Part shown: in pieces, positions 48,758 through 59,077 of the stretch | Position numbering within the stretch: position 1 is the stretch's first letter | Layout: each line of letters begins with the position of its first letter | Source: Pseudisothecium myosuroides | Lineage: Eukaryota > Streptophyta > Bryopsida > Hypnales > Lembophyllaceae | Assembly: GCA_951799445.1 (NCBI GenBank) | Contig: OX637287.1 | Span: 32,072,224 to 32,136,223, forward strand | Reading direction: 5' to 3' | Length of the DNA: 64,000 nucleotides | Made by a program: the position numbers and the translations under genes | The notes under the pieces: generated by a model | Told to the model about the DNA's origin: nothing | The model's input: only the letters and a program-made list of their open reading frames with translations | Databases searched by the model: none

Positions 48758-49115
48758 TTATCAAGGAGCCATAATCACCGGATTCCATCCATCCATTGCA
48801 AAAGATGCCCTCCGTAGTCCACTCCACATTTATGCAAGACGTTAAATCGTGCTATCAAAAGTGGGCCGTGGGGGATGAATTTTGTGTTCTCTGGGGTAAA
48901 TGTAAAAAAGCCTCCTATTTGTGCCGTACTTAGGGCATATTGTAGACCTCTCCTAGCTAATTTAGGGTCTTTGATTGCAAATATGAATTCAGAATTTTGC
49001 AAAAAAATTAAAAATTAAAAAATTAATGTGTTTCCCCCGAGGTAAATTTGGTCCATAGGGCCCACTTTCGATGACACGATTTTATGTCCTCCCACATTTC
49101 CACACCCCACAAAAC
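48758..49115. repeat. Repeat L, copy 1
   Basis: Shares GGTAAATGTAAAAAAGCCTC- and TTTGATTGCAAATATGAATT-type lines with 62160-62290 near the second lectin kinase. Unknown type; no gene. Confidence 0.4.
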
Positions 49116-49124
49116 CAGGGAACA

Positions 49125-49224
49125 TTGGTTTGTGTCCCCGGCCAGGCCACTTGTGGCGGGCGGTCTTATATTTTATCTTTGCAATGAAATTTCATTTCAT
49201 TTGTGTAAAAACAAAAACAAAAAA
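49125..49224 (+). mobile_element. 5'-truncated LINE/SINE insertion, 100 bp, TSD CAGGGAACA
   Basis: GGCCAGGCCACTTGTGGCGG, then TTTGCAATGAAATTTCATTT and an A-rich tail, bounded by a 9-bp direct repeat CAGGGAACA at 49116-49124 and 49225-49233. 5' truncation, A-tail and flanking duplication indicate target-primed reverse transcription. Confidence 0.8.
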
Positions 49225-49236
49225 CAGGGAACACTA

Positions 49237-49549
49237 CACTAAAAACTATATTTAGTGTTAGCAACACTATTTACGAACCATGACACTAAATATCATTAAG
49301 CCTACTGAAGTAAGTAACATTAGATGTAATTTCTAACACTAAATATACTCTATGGTAAATCTGAAATCCGAAAATGTTTACATTTAATGTTAGAACATAT
49401 TAAAAGGAAGGTAGAAAGGAAGAGAAGGCAAAGGCGGCGCATTCCAGTCTAACACTACACTAATTACTCCAAAGTTCAGATTTAGTGTTGGATGGGGTAG
49501 GCTGGTAAATATACTAAATGCAATCCAATACTAAATATAGTTTTTAGTG
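49237..49549. mobile_element. TA-flanked MITE, mariner/Stowaway-like, 313 bp
   Basis: Ends CACTAAAAACTATATTTAGT and its complement (ACTAAATATAGTTTTTAGTG), flanked by TA at 49235-49236 and 49550-49551. TA duplication and short length suggest a Tc1/mariner-type MITE, though the ends are not the classic Stowaway sequence. Confidence 0.65.
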
Positions 49550-49551
49550 TA

Positions 49552-50040
49552 GTTAAGTTGTAACAGGCAGTCCATTCAGCTGCAAAAGTCTTTATAGGAG
49601 GTTGTTGTACTACCATTGACACAATCAATCATGCCAATAAAGGGGTATTTACTTGGGGCATTTCTTCTTTGATACCCCCACATCAATTCATGCCATGACT
49701 ACCGTACTTGGATAGCATGTTCAACTTAAATTAACTGAAAAAAAAAGTATAACATTTTTATGCTAATTCTAGGACCAGACAGTTGAATCTATAAATAGAT
49801 ATAAAGAATGTTTGTTGTAAATCCAAAAGAATCCAATAACAATCCACTCATTGAGCCAAATACGAGTCTATCATTTGACAAGCTAGCATCAAGAAAATTT
49901 TGGATGACCAAATAAAGGAATTACTTTGTTGACATTTATAATCAAGCATGGAGAATGGAGAATGGAGAGGTCATTTTTATCATTAAATTCATTGTTTGTC
50001 ATGAATTCTCAAAGGGCACGGGACAATTTGAAGAAGAGAG
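49552..50040. other. No gene identified
   Basis: AT-rich DNA with no recognised frame or repeat structure. Confidence 0.4.
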
Positions 50041-50274
50041 CTTGATCGCTCATTGTCAAAAACGCACAAATTGTGTTTAAAGCAGAACTTTAGACCTCAT
50101 TTTGGCATAGTGGAATAGTTTTTCCAAAAAACTTTGAACTAAGAAAATATGGGAAATTTCATCTCCAAAAACCCTCTTGTAATTTAGAGCCTTCAAAAAA
50201 AGTTTTGGACAAAATTCAAAGTGGATTTTTGGAAATGTCAAAGAAAAAATTCCTTTCAATCTTCTCTGAACTTT

Positions 50275-50565
50275 TATTTTAATTTTTTTAACAAATGGAC
50301 AATTTCCATTGATAAGGGAAACAGTACATCGAACCAAGAGACAAAGTCCCCAGCAAAAGTATTTAGGCTTTTTTCTATTTTTTGATAATAAACTCCACCA
50401 CAATAGATCACCACAGGAAGACAACCGGGCTTCGAGACAGCCAGAAGAAAGAAGCTTGAGACTCAAGCAAAACTTCCCATCTTAGAGTGAGCCAAGTTCC
50501 ATTGTATCTTCCTGTGAGACTTCCTACAGAAGAAACTAGTTTGTAACTAAACACTATCTAATCCT
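50275..50565 (-). mobile_element. Short LINE/SINE insertion (minus), TSD about 12 bp
   Basis: Read minus it ends with CTTATCAATGGAAATTGTCC, TTTGTT and an A-rich tail. The flanking H sequence is duplicated as AAAGTTCAGA(A/G)A on either side (near 50264-50275 and 50565-50576). No coding frame. Related tails lie at 48330-48757 and 51250. Confidence 0.75.
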
Positions 50566-50738
50566 TTCTGAACTTTGTCCGTAACTTTTGCTTGGAGGCT
50601 TGAAATCCCAAATGGATTTTAGAGATGAAAGTTAGCTTGATTTTCCACATTAACCTAGTTCAAAGTTTTTTGAAAAGAATTATTTAACTATGCCTAAATG
50701 AGGTTTGAAATTATACTCTGAACACAATTCTTGTTCTT

Positions 50739-51095
50739 CATCACAAAGTTTAGACCCTACGATTTGGCAGCAATTATCGTGCGGTTATCGTTGTTTCATG
50801 GGTTTGTACCATAATCACACTAACTCAGTGTATTTTAATGCACTAAATCAGTGCAAAAACAATGAATATCAATAGCGTACGGTTTATGTACTTTAACTAT
50901 ACAATTGTTGTGTCAAAACTGCACAGCAATCATATAATTAAAGTACATAAACTATACGCTATTGATATTCATTGTTTTCGCACTGATTCAGTGCGTAAAA
51001 ATACACTGAGTTAGTTCGATTATGGTACGAACCCATGAAACAATGATAACCGCACGATAATTGTTGCCAAATTGTAGGGTCTAAACTTTGTGATG
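50739..51095. mobile_element. Foldback element, 357 bp
   Basis: Ends CATCACAAAGTTTAGACCCT and its complement. Arms of about 145-150 bases with few differences (AATTATCGTGCGGTTATCGT left; ACGATAATTGTTGCC right). The host H repeat without it has only CA(C)TTGACT here, so the target duplication is at most 2-3 bp and superfamily is undetermined. Confidence 0.8.
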
Positions 51096-51240
51096 TTGAC
51101 TTAACTCTGAGCGGTTGAATTCCTACTAATCTTAATTTACATTTCCTAATGTACATATTCCACATTGTTTGTTCTAGTTTCTATGACCCACTTGTATAAA
51201 TATCTATTCTTTTCATCATTAAACACTTGCAATCATTGGG

Positions 51241-51359
51241 TTTATTTATTTCTTAAATGAAATACATGGATGATTTCCATTGCAAGAGGGAAACAATACA
51301 GTGGACCAGAAGCAAAGCCCTGGCAAAATATTTACTTTTTCAGACAGCTAATAACCAAC
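51241..51359 (-). repeat. LINE/SINE-type 3' end (minus)
   Basis: Read minus: CCAGGGCTTTGCTTCTGG, then TTTCCCTCTTGCAATGG and a TTTAAG-type tail. Similar to 48400-48540. No target duplication recognised. Confidence 0.45.
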
Positions 51360-51363
51360 TTAA

Positions 51364-51598
51364 CCCCTAAATGCCTAAGGCCTTTTTTGAATTTCTAGGA
51401 GTTGCTCTAAATTGAATAAAAAGCCAACATTTGTTTTGATAAGTTGTGTCAATTTTTTTGAATTGTAACCGTACATATTCAAACTAGACGTGTTAGAGAT
51501 CACATAGGAAAAGAAAACAGAATAACATCACTTATAAATTGAAAGATTATAATGTTTGAATATGAGGTTGTTAAAACTACGAAAGTGTCAATGTCTAG
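51364..51598. mobile_element. TTAA element, family D copy 2, truncated
   Basis: Begins TTAACCCCTAAATGCC at 51360 and follows family D copy 1 for about 230 bases (TTGCTCTAAATTGAA, GACGTGTTAGAGAT), then stops. The right end is missing. Confidence 0.65.
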
Positions 51599-51670
51599 AG
51601 TCTTCCAATTCCAATCATAGCCTAACTATTTTCGTGCTCACTTCTTGGGGGGCATGTGTCATGACCTTAA

Positions 51671-52233
51671 CCCCTAAAGGACCATGAGTGCAGATTTTGA
51701 ACTATGAATGAATGGAAATATGTCCCAAACTCACCGAAATGCGTTTTTTCATCCATCAATTTTTTTGTCAAGATTCTTATAAAAGGTTAAATTTTAGAGT
51801 CAATTGGGGAGTAAAAAGTTAGAGTGAAAAGCTAAAAGTAGAAGTTAAAAGTGAGGTCTAGCCTCAAAAAGTAACTTTTTCAGTTCAAAAATTAACCCTT
51901 CAAAAATGACTTGAATCAAAAAATCTAATAAAAATCTTCAAAAATCACTATAATTAAAACTCAATGTTTTAAACTTATAGGAAAAAAAATATTTTAAAAA
52001 TCATAAATATTCAATCTACAATTGATTTTAGAAGGAATTTCCAATTTCTGGCTTAAAATTTTATTGTAAAATATTGGTCTGTATTTTTGTTGATCTAACC
52101 GTAAGGATGTGATTTATAAATAGCATTTTACAACTATTGTTTGAGGGTCATCATAAAATATTCTTCTAAGTTGCATTTTATAATAGATCGTCACAATTTT
52201 GGAAATCTGGACACCCCTCCGGTCCTTTAGGGG
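51671..52233. mobile_element. TTAA-flanked element, family E
   Basis: Ends CCCCTAAAGGACCATGAGTG and (minus) CCCCTAAAGGACCGGAGGGG, flanked by TTAA at 51667-51670 and 52234-52237. About 563 bases with no frame and an interior unlike A to D. Confidence 0.75.
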
Positions 52234-52237
52234 TTAA

Positions 52238-52420
52238 TATTTTTTACCTTGAAAAGAACAAAAAAAAACATTCCAAACTTGAGTTCCAGCCTCGGTTGGA
52301 AATAGTGCACCCTACACGTTGGATATTGGGCAGGGTTGGTTACTGGTGCTTTACCTTATTGTCAATACCAAAATTTGGTGTCTCGGATATTTACGGGTTA
52401 ACTCAGTATGGAGCCCCTTT
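52238..52420. other. Short spacer left of family B copy 2
   Basis: About 180 bases with no recognised feature. It is the left flank of the target site of the B element that follows. Confidence 0.35.
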
Positions 52421-52424
52421 TTAA

Positions 52425-54329
52425 CCCCTAAAGGACCGTTGTCCCTCGGGGGACAAATGTGTTTTCGGGCAGGTGCCAGTGACTGAAATTTTCTCCTGAT
52501 TTTTTGAAACTTTTTTTGGAGGTAGAAAAGCTGATTAGCTTCATAGGAATATAATTTTTTCACAATCAATGCCCGGGAACAACAGTGATGACCTAATAAG
52601 CTCAAAACAAGGGACGGGGGGCAGCTTGGGCAACAAAAAAAAATTGCAAAAATTTGAATTTTTTCTTTTAATGTTTTTTTTTGATAGATTATATTTTTGT
52701 CTATTTGGAAAGCTTTGATTCATTTCATTTGGATTTGTAATGAAAAAGTTATGGACATTCTTGTTTTACGGGCAGTTAGAGCATCTTCTTGAAAAAAATA
52801 ACTTGTAGGATTCAATTCTGAATGCAATTTTTCAAATTTTTCAACTTTCTTTTTTTGCATGGTTTAGTTTACTTGCTAGAACAATCTCACCACTGGGATT
52901 AGTGCATTTTAATTCCATCTAAAATATCCCCTAAAGTTCCATGACTATGTTTTCACTAAAAACACTCAAAAATTGCCATTTTTAGTACAAGTACCAAATT
53001 TTTGAAAAAAAATTATTTTTGACACATGTAACCATAGGATCTTATAGTAAACTAGTTCTAAAAGATGAAGAAAAAATTTCAGAATTTTCCACCATACGGA
53101 TCGGAAGATATTAGCATTTGAATTGACAAAAATCTTTTTTTTGTCCCTGCAAAAAACAGGGCAGCTGCACTTCACAAGGTCACTATCCACTCAAAATAGG
53201 CAGTACCTGCCTACTTACTATGATTCACAACATTCAACATTTGTATGAAAAAATGTCCAAAATGGTGGTGCTTCTTTGAATTCTTTTTCCTAAACAAGTT
53301 GGCTACATGCTTAAAATTTTTCAAATCATTTGGAATTGTACAACATATGCAAAAAAAATAGTAAGTAGAAAGAAGTAGAGAATGATCCAAAATACGAAAT
53401 TGTTAAGAATTTAATTATGGAATTGAAAAATGTCAATCCCAATGGTTGTAATGTTGTAATAAACAATCTACATCCTATGATATTATTTTTTCAAAAAATA
53501 TTAAAAATTGAGTTAAATAAATAACTTCAAAGTTTATTTCAAAGTAGAGAATCTATAACTGCCCGCAAACTAAAACCCCTCATAAGTTTTGACTCATTGG
53601 TTGAAATGGAATGATTCAAAGCTTTCCACATATATAACTCTAGAAAACCAATTTCAAATTTTTATTTTTGAAAAAAGTGATTTTTTCTGATTTGCCCAGA
53701 CTGCCCCGTTACAAAAAAAAATAACATATTTGGCCATAACTTTTGACTCCTATTTCCAAATGTCATGAAATTTAGTGCATATGAAAGATATTCCTCGCTC
53801 CCACCTTCTATTAAAATTTCAACTTAAAATATGGAAATCTGTAATCACATGTACCTGCCCAAAATTTCTATACAACCAAAAAACGCATGCAGGTCCTTTA
53901 GGGGATATATGAATATTTTACATTTTCCTTCTATCTTGTACCTACTTCTGTTTAACAAATTTTGTAAGAATGACAATTAAGTTTTTTTGAAATTTTTTTC
54001 CCTCTAGACTCTTAACTCAATTCTCCACTATAAAGATATAAAGTTCAAAACTCTGTAGTGCAAAAATTTTAAGTTAAAAATGTTCAAAGTCAAAAAATCT
54101 AGTCACGCAATGTGCTAAAAATTTGTTTTTTCCACTTTAAACGCAAATATCTTGCAATTTGTGCTGTCAAAAATTCTGAAATTTTTTTCACACTTTTTCA
54201 TACTAGTTAGGTGTAAGATCCTATGGTTAGATGTGAAAAAGGAACATTTAAATTTTCTTTAACTCTTTGCTATGGAAATGGCAGTTTTCAGTGTTTTTTG
54301 GCAGAAAAAAGGCCTCAGTCCTTTAGGGG
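52425..54329 (-). mobile_element. TTAA-flanked element, family B copy 2, split by a nested A
   Basis: Outer ends CCCCTAAAGGACCGTTGTCC and (minus) CCCCTAAAGGACTGAGGCC, flanked by TTAA at 52421-52424 and 54330-54333. Without the nested element at 52928-53904 it would be about 925 bases and match 18394-19319 in reverse along its whole length. Confidence 0.8.
52928..53904. mobile_element. Family A copy 2, nested in B, TSD ATAT
   Basis: Starts CCCCTAAAGTTCCATGACTA, ends AGGTCCTTTAGGGG. Flanked by ATAT at 52924-52927 and 53905-53908. The uninterrupted B copy (complement of about 18812-18850) has a single ATAT here. So this insertion made a 4-bp duplication, at ATAT instead of TTAA. About 50 extra bases near 53181-53235 distinguish it from other A copies. 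Confidence 0.85.
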
Positions 54330-54333
54330 TTAA

Positions 54334-54832
54334 GAACAGGCAGCCAGAGTCACAGCAAGAAATGTTCACCAAAATTGGCCCAGACGTGGGTATACAAGTT
54401 TCCAATGCATCTAAGTGCTGTAGCTCATCTTCTAATAACAAGTGGCCATTCAAAAGGCGTTGAGAGTGCATTTAATGCCTGTGTTCTTTGTATGGTCACC
54501 AGCCAATAATCACATCTTTTTATTTCCGTACTGAAGGTGACGGAGGCACATGTTGACAACTTCACAAACGTGGTCCAATCCACCGGCGAAGAAGAATAAA
54601 CTATCACTCCAAATAAGTTAATACTCCAGCCAAGATCCTTCAATTGATCTGCAGTGGTCTCGGGAAACGTGACATTAGCGGTACTTTGCCTAGTGGCAAG
54701 TGATTTGGAACAAAATATGCGCCCCAATGCAACTATTATGGGTCTCGGTATGCAATCCTCTGGATCCGGCAAATTTTCAGAATTTGGAAGGCTTGCAAGT
54801 TGGCTCCCGGTAGAAATAATTATGAATGTCAA
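54334..54832 (-). CDS. Unidentified open frames in a non-repetitive block
   Basis: A locally non-repetitive, GC-balanced block with a 135-codon minus-strand frame (54425-54832: includes IPRPIIVALGRIFCSK, FPETTADQLKDLGWSINLFG, STEIKRCDYWLVTIQ) overlapped by a second minus frame (QRLLNGHLLLEDELQHLDAL, about 54340-54471). Both look more protein-like than chance frames, and could be exons or a frameshifted remnant of a host gene cut by the TTAA element at 54333. No family recognised. The opposite (plus) strand is also open in part. Confidence 0.25.
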
Positions 54833-54933
54833 CCCTTTTTTGCATTGTAAAGCGTGCTAATCGATTCAATGTTCCCTTGTTTCCATGGAAAGTCTTTTTT
54901 TTAATGGAGATTCTTTTCTTTCTCTCTTTTTTT

Positions 54934-55076
54934 TTTTTTTTTTTTGATGCAAATAAAACGGGATTCCATTGCAAAAATAAAAAATACAACACCCCAGCCA
55001 CAAGTGGCCTGGGGAACACACACAAGACTCAACAGACGACGGACAGTGACTCAAGTGCTATAGGACTGACAAGTAT
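54934..55076 (-). mobile_element. Truncated LINE/SINE insertion (minus)
   Basis: Read minus: CCCCAGGCCACTTGTGGCTG, TTTGCAATGGAATCCCG, TTTATTTGCATC and a long A tail (T-run at 54927-54944). A TTTCTCTC stretch on each side (54919-54926, 55076-55084) is the likely target duplication. Confidence 0.65.
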
Positions 55077-55084
55077 TTCTCTCT

Positions 55085-55231
55085 TTTTTTAATGCCAAAA
55101 AGTCCATTTGACATTTGGATTGCCGAGACACCATTGGACCAATTTATTCTAAAAACAACCTGGCATTATGCAGACCTCGTGGAATGCCCCTACATTTGCC
55201 GATGCAAGGATTGACACCAATGCAGATGCTC
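55085..55231. other. No feature recognised
   Basis: Short stretch left of the F element. Confidence 0.3.
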
Positions 55232-55235
55232 TTAA

Positions 55236-56815
55236 TTCCTCAAAGCCCAAGGCCTTTTGGGGTTGAAAAACAACATTGCTTTTGAAGTGTTCAAAATCTA
55301 AACGTCACTAAGTTATAGAGATCTCAACCGTATAATCTTGTAGTGTATGTACTTTAGATGACGTGAAAAAAAAATTTGCAGTCATTTGGCTGCATAGATT
55401 TCAAGATTAAAATGTTGAAGTGTTGAAAAAGGATGTTGAATTTTTCCTAGCAACACATTTAGAGGTATATTTGATTTCTAAACCTATTCAAATGAAAAAA
55501 CTTTAAACTATAAAGTGATTCAAAACAAGCATACGCATACATTGGAGAAAGAAAATATCATTCAATTGACTCATTGTGTTTGCAAAATGGCTTTGAAATG
55601 TCAAAAAATAACAAGAAAAATTGAACTTCCTTCTACTAAAATGTTTCTCAATCACTAATAACTTCTTGGATTGATATGAAAATTTAGCCACACAAAGTAG
55701 ACTAATGTACACAACTTTTCCAAAAAACTTTATTAGAAACGGACATTGTATGAAGAAGAAACAAGCTGCCAAAGTTTAGTGAAATCCAAAAATGTGAACA
55801 TTTGAACTTTGAATTGCTCCCAAACATTCAAAAGAACTTGGATTGACATGAAAGTTTAACCCCTATAGTTCCTTGACTATGTTCTCACCAAAAATGCTCC
55901 AAAACTGCCATTTCTAGTACAAGTACCAAATTTTTGAAAAATATCATTTTTGGACACATAAAAACCATAGGATCTTGTAGTATTCTGGATTGAGAATATG
56001 TAGAAAAAATTTCAGAAATTTCCATCGTATAGACTGGAATATATTAGCGTTTGAAGTGGCAAAAGTCCTTTTTTGGGCCCTGCGAAAAACTGAGCAGCTG
56101 CACTTCACAAGGTCAGATTATTATGAAAAAAATTCCAAAATGGTTGTGCTTCTTTGGATTCATTCTTCAGGGCAAGTTGGCTACATGCTTGAAAATTTTC
56201 AGATTATGCGAAATTGTACAACATATAGGAAAAAAATAGTAAATAGAAAGAAGAATAGAATGGTTCAAAACACTAAATTGTTAAGAAGTTAATTATGGAA
56301 TTGAAAAATGCCAATCCCAATGGTTGCAATGTTGTAATAAACAATCTACATCCTACAATTTTGTTTTTTTTGAAAAATATTGAAAATTGAGTGAAATAAA
56401 CGGATTCAAAGTTTATTTTAGAGTAGACAATCCATAACTACCCGCAAACAAAAAATCCTCATAACGTTTGACTCATTGATCAGAACGAAATGATTCAAAG
56501 CTTTCCACGTATATATAAATCTAATAAACCAATTTCAAATTTTTATTTTTGAAAACAGTGATTTTTTCTGATCTGCCCGGACTGCCCGAGTTGACCAACA
56601 AACAATATATTAGGCCATAACTTTTGACTCGTATTTCCAAATGTCATGAAATTTGGCGCATATGAAAGATATTCCTTGTCCCCACCTTCTATAAAAATTT
56701 CAGCCCAAAATATGCAAATCTCCAGTCACACGTACCTGCCCAAAATATCTATGTTGCCAAAAAAGGCATGTTGATCCTTTAGGGGTTAACCACAATAACT
56801 AGACTTCAAGGGAAA
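55236..56815. mobile_element. TTAA element, family F copy 1, with A nested and right end lost
   Basis: Begins TTAATTCCTCAAAGCCCAAG (TTAA at 55232). The body (55500-55855 and 56786-56815) matches the complement of F copy 2 (58860-59070 and 60900-60990). It is split by A copy 3 at 55860-56785 and ends abruptly at about 56815. Confidence 0.65.
55860..56785. mobile_element. Family A copy 3, nested in F, TSD TTAA proven
   Basis: Starts CCCCTATAGTTCCTTGACTA, ends GATCCTTTAGGGG, flanked by TTAA at 55856-55859 and 56786-56789. F copy 2 (complement of about 58865-58885) has the empty site AAGTTTAACCACAAT with one TTAA; the occupied copy has it on both sides. Closely similar to copy 1 at 17382-18306. 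Confidence 0.9.
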
Positions 56816-56869
56816 CAACATACCTACTTGCTGACGTATTTATTACGCAACGAAGTTGTACATATGTGC

Positions 56870-57005
56870 ATTTTTTTTTTTTTTACACAAGTGAAATGGA
56901 ATTTCATTGCAAAGAGTAAGAATACAAAACCGACCAGTCACAAGTGGCCTGGCCGGGGGTCGCAAGCACATAAAACACAGACACCCCACCCCACCACGAC
57001 ACAAG
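56870..57005 (-). mobile_element. LINE/SINE 3' end (minus)
   Basis: Read minus: CCGGCCAGGCCACTTGTGAC, TTTGCAATGAAATTCC, ATTTCACTTGTGTA and a poly-A (T-run at 56871-56884). Faces the small plus-strand insertion at 57056-57130. Confidence 0.65.
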
Positions 57006-57055
57006 ACTGCGACCAAGCACTGGGTAAGATGTGCGTTGTTTGAATGAGTGTACAG

Positions 57056-57130
57056 TGTGGCTGGCTGGTTTGTATTTTTCTCCCCTGCAATGAAATTCCG
57101 TTTCATTTGTGTAAAAAAAAAAAAAAGAAA
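57056..57130 (+). mobile_element. 75-bp truncated LINE/SINE insertion, 14-bp TSD
   Basis: TGTGGCTGGCTGG, CCCCTGCAATGAAATTCCG, TTTCATTTGTGT, poly-A. Bounded by perfect 14-bp repeats GAATGAGTGTACAG at 57042-57055 and 57131-57144. An unusually small 5'-truncated copy, with all hallmarks of target-primed reverse transcription. Confidence 0.9.
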
Positions 57131-57144
57131 GAATGAGTGTACAG

Positions 57145-57847
57145 AAGTGGGTTACTGCTTCACGGTCAAATATTTTGCAAAATGGTTCAATTTGAGTTAA
57201 GAATGCAGTTGGGGTCTTGCTATCTATGTCAATAACAAACCAATCTAGAAACTTTTAATAACATTTAGCCTTCTGTAAACTAAGGTGATAATAAATGGAA
57301 ATTGATGTACACTACATGTGCAACCAAAAAGCTTCACACAATTTATTAGACGACTGTACTCTGATGGCAAGTTCAACACATGATTGATTATTCAGCTATC
57401 AGATTTGACAAAAAGTTAATTTTTTTGTTCAGAATGCCACATGATGCATGTTATACTACACAATCTGATGGGTTTCAATCTCACAATCTCACAAATGAAT
57501 GTGTAGAGAACATGATTGGTTGCTACACATAGTTGATTTTACACGGTGTACAATAAATTATTCATTTCCACAAATACAAGTCAAATCTCTAGAAAACAAG
57601 TATTAATGTTTCATGGCCCTAAAACCAACGTGGAATGCCGCCCGTTAGTAGGTACTAACTAGAGCACTACATTTGACATCAATGTACAGTACAGTACTCA
57701 CTACCGGTGTAAGTGTGTGTTATGATTCATTGAGTTTCAATTTCACCAATTACTACCGGTAGTCCTTACCCAACTTCCAAAAAATTGAGGAACCCAAAAG
57801 CCCTGGCATCAAAACTCTCAGTTTGCGCTGAATGAGATCCAAGTCAG
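57145..57847. other. No gene identified
   Basis: No recognised frame. A small inverted pair, CACTACCGGTGTAAG near 57700 and TTACTACCGGTAG near 57750. Confidence 0.4.
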
Positions 57848-58518
57848 TGCCCTAGGCAAAGTAAGGTAACTCCCAATTTTGACTTACAAGATTACCTTTC
57901 AAATTTTGACCTTTTCAGACTTATTTTTCAAAACTAACCTATTAAATTGATTGTTTTGTGCAATCTTGATCAACACAACAAATTTCAATTTAAGAAAATA
58001 AAAATTCCATTTTTGGTGAGTTGTTTTGTGTGTTTTTCATTGTATTACATAATAATTGATTGAAAAATATTGGAGATGAATTACTAAAATATAATTATAA
58101 TTACTAAAATTACTAAAATATTAATTATAATTTAGAAAAAATTGTTGTACAAATATTTTATTCGTGATACCTTGACTTTGAACTCTCCGTAGTGTAAAAT
58201 TTTTCCTAGGTAATGTGGTTTCTCCCTCAAAGTGAGATTTGCACATTGATGTTTCTTAGATATTTGCACAATAAAATTTTAAGAATTCATCTCTAGTATT
58301 TTTCAATCAATTATTATGTAATACAATGAAAAACACACAAAACAACTCACCAAAAATGGAATTTTTGTTTTCTTAAATTGAAATTTGTTGTGTTGATCAA
58401 GATTGCTTAAAACAATCAATTTAATAGGTTAGTTTTGAAAAATAGGTCCGAAAAGGTCAAAATTTGAAAGATAATCTTGTAAGTCGAAATTGGGGGTTAC
58501 CTTACTTTGCCTAGGGCA
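57848..58518. mobile_element. Foldback element, 671 bp, arms about 235 bp
   Basis: Ends TGCCCTAGGCAAAGTAAGGT and its complement. Arms 57848-58081 and 58284-58518 are nearly identical inverted copies, with an unrelated AT-rich middle of about 200 bases. No clear target duplication. No gene. Confidence 0.8.
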
Positions 58519-59077
58519 TTGTACAACACAATTTTTTTCCTTCAGAAAGTGGTTTTGGGACCATTAACTCCTCACCGCCCAAGGGGACCAAGTCCAATTC
58601 AAAGTGCTATAACTTTTGCATCCAATGGCCGAATTCAATAAAACTTGTTGAGAAATTTGCGTTTTTTTTTTCTAGTTTGTGTAATAAAATCTTCATATCA
58701 ATCCAAGATGTATTGATTTTCTAGAAGCCAATCAAAGTTCACAAGTTCAATTTGAGTTCACCAAAGTGCATTTGATGGCTGCAACTTCAGGGGCTTGTAT
58801 CTCCTTTCTCTAATGTTTGTTTTCAATCAATTTTATTGTATCATGTTTTCCTTGAAGTCTAGTTATTGTGGTTAAACTTTTATGTCAATTCAAGTTCTTT
58901 TGAATGTTTGGGAGCAATTCGAAGTTCAAAAGCCTTACATTTTAAGATTTCACTAAACTTTGGCGACTTGTTTCTTCTTCATACAATGTCTATTTCTAAT
59001 AAAGTTTTTTGGAAAAGTTGTGTACACTAGTCTATTTTGTGTGGCTAAATTTTCATATCAATCCAAGAAGTTATAAT

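Larger units (their letters stand above)
50041..51240. repeat. Foldback repeat H, copy 3, with two nested insertions
   Basis: Left part 50041-50265 and right part 50565-50738 and 51096-51180 align with 40170-40600. Interrupted by a LINE-type insertion (50275-50565) and by a foldback (50739-51095). Confidence 0.65.
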
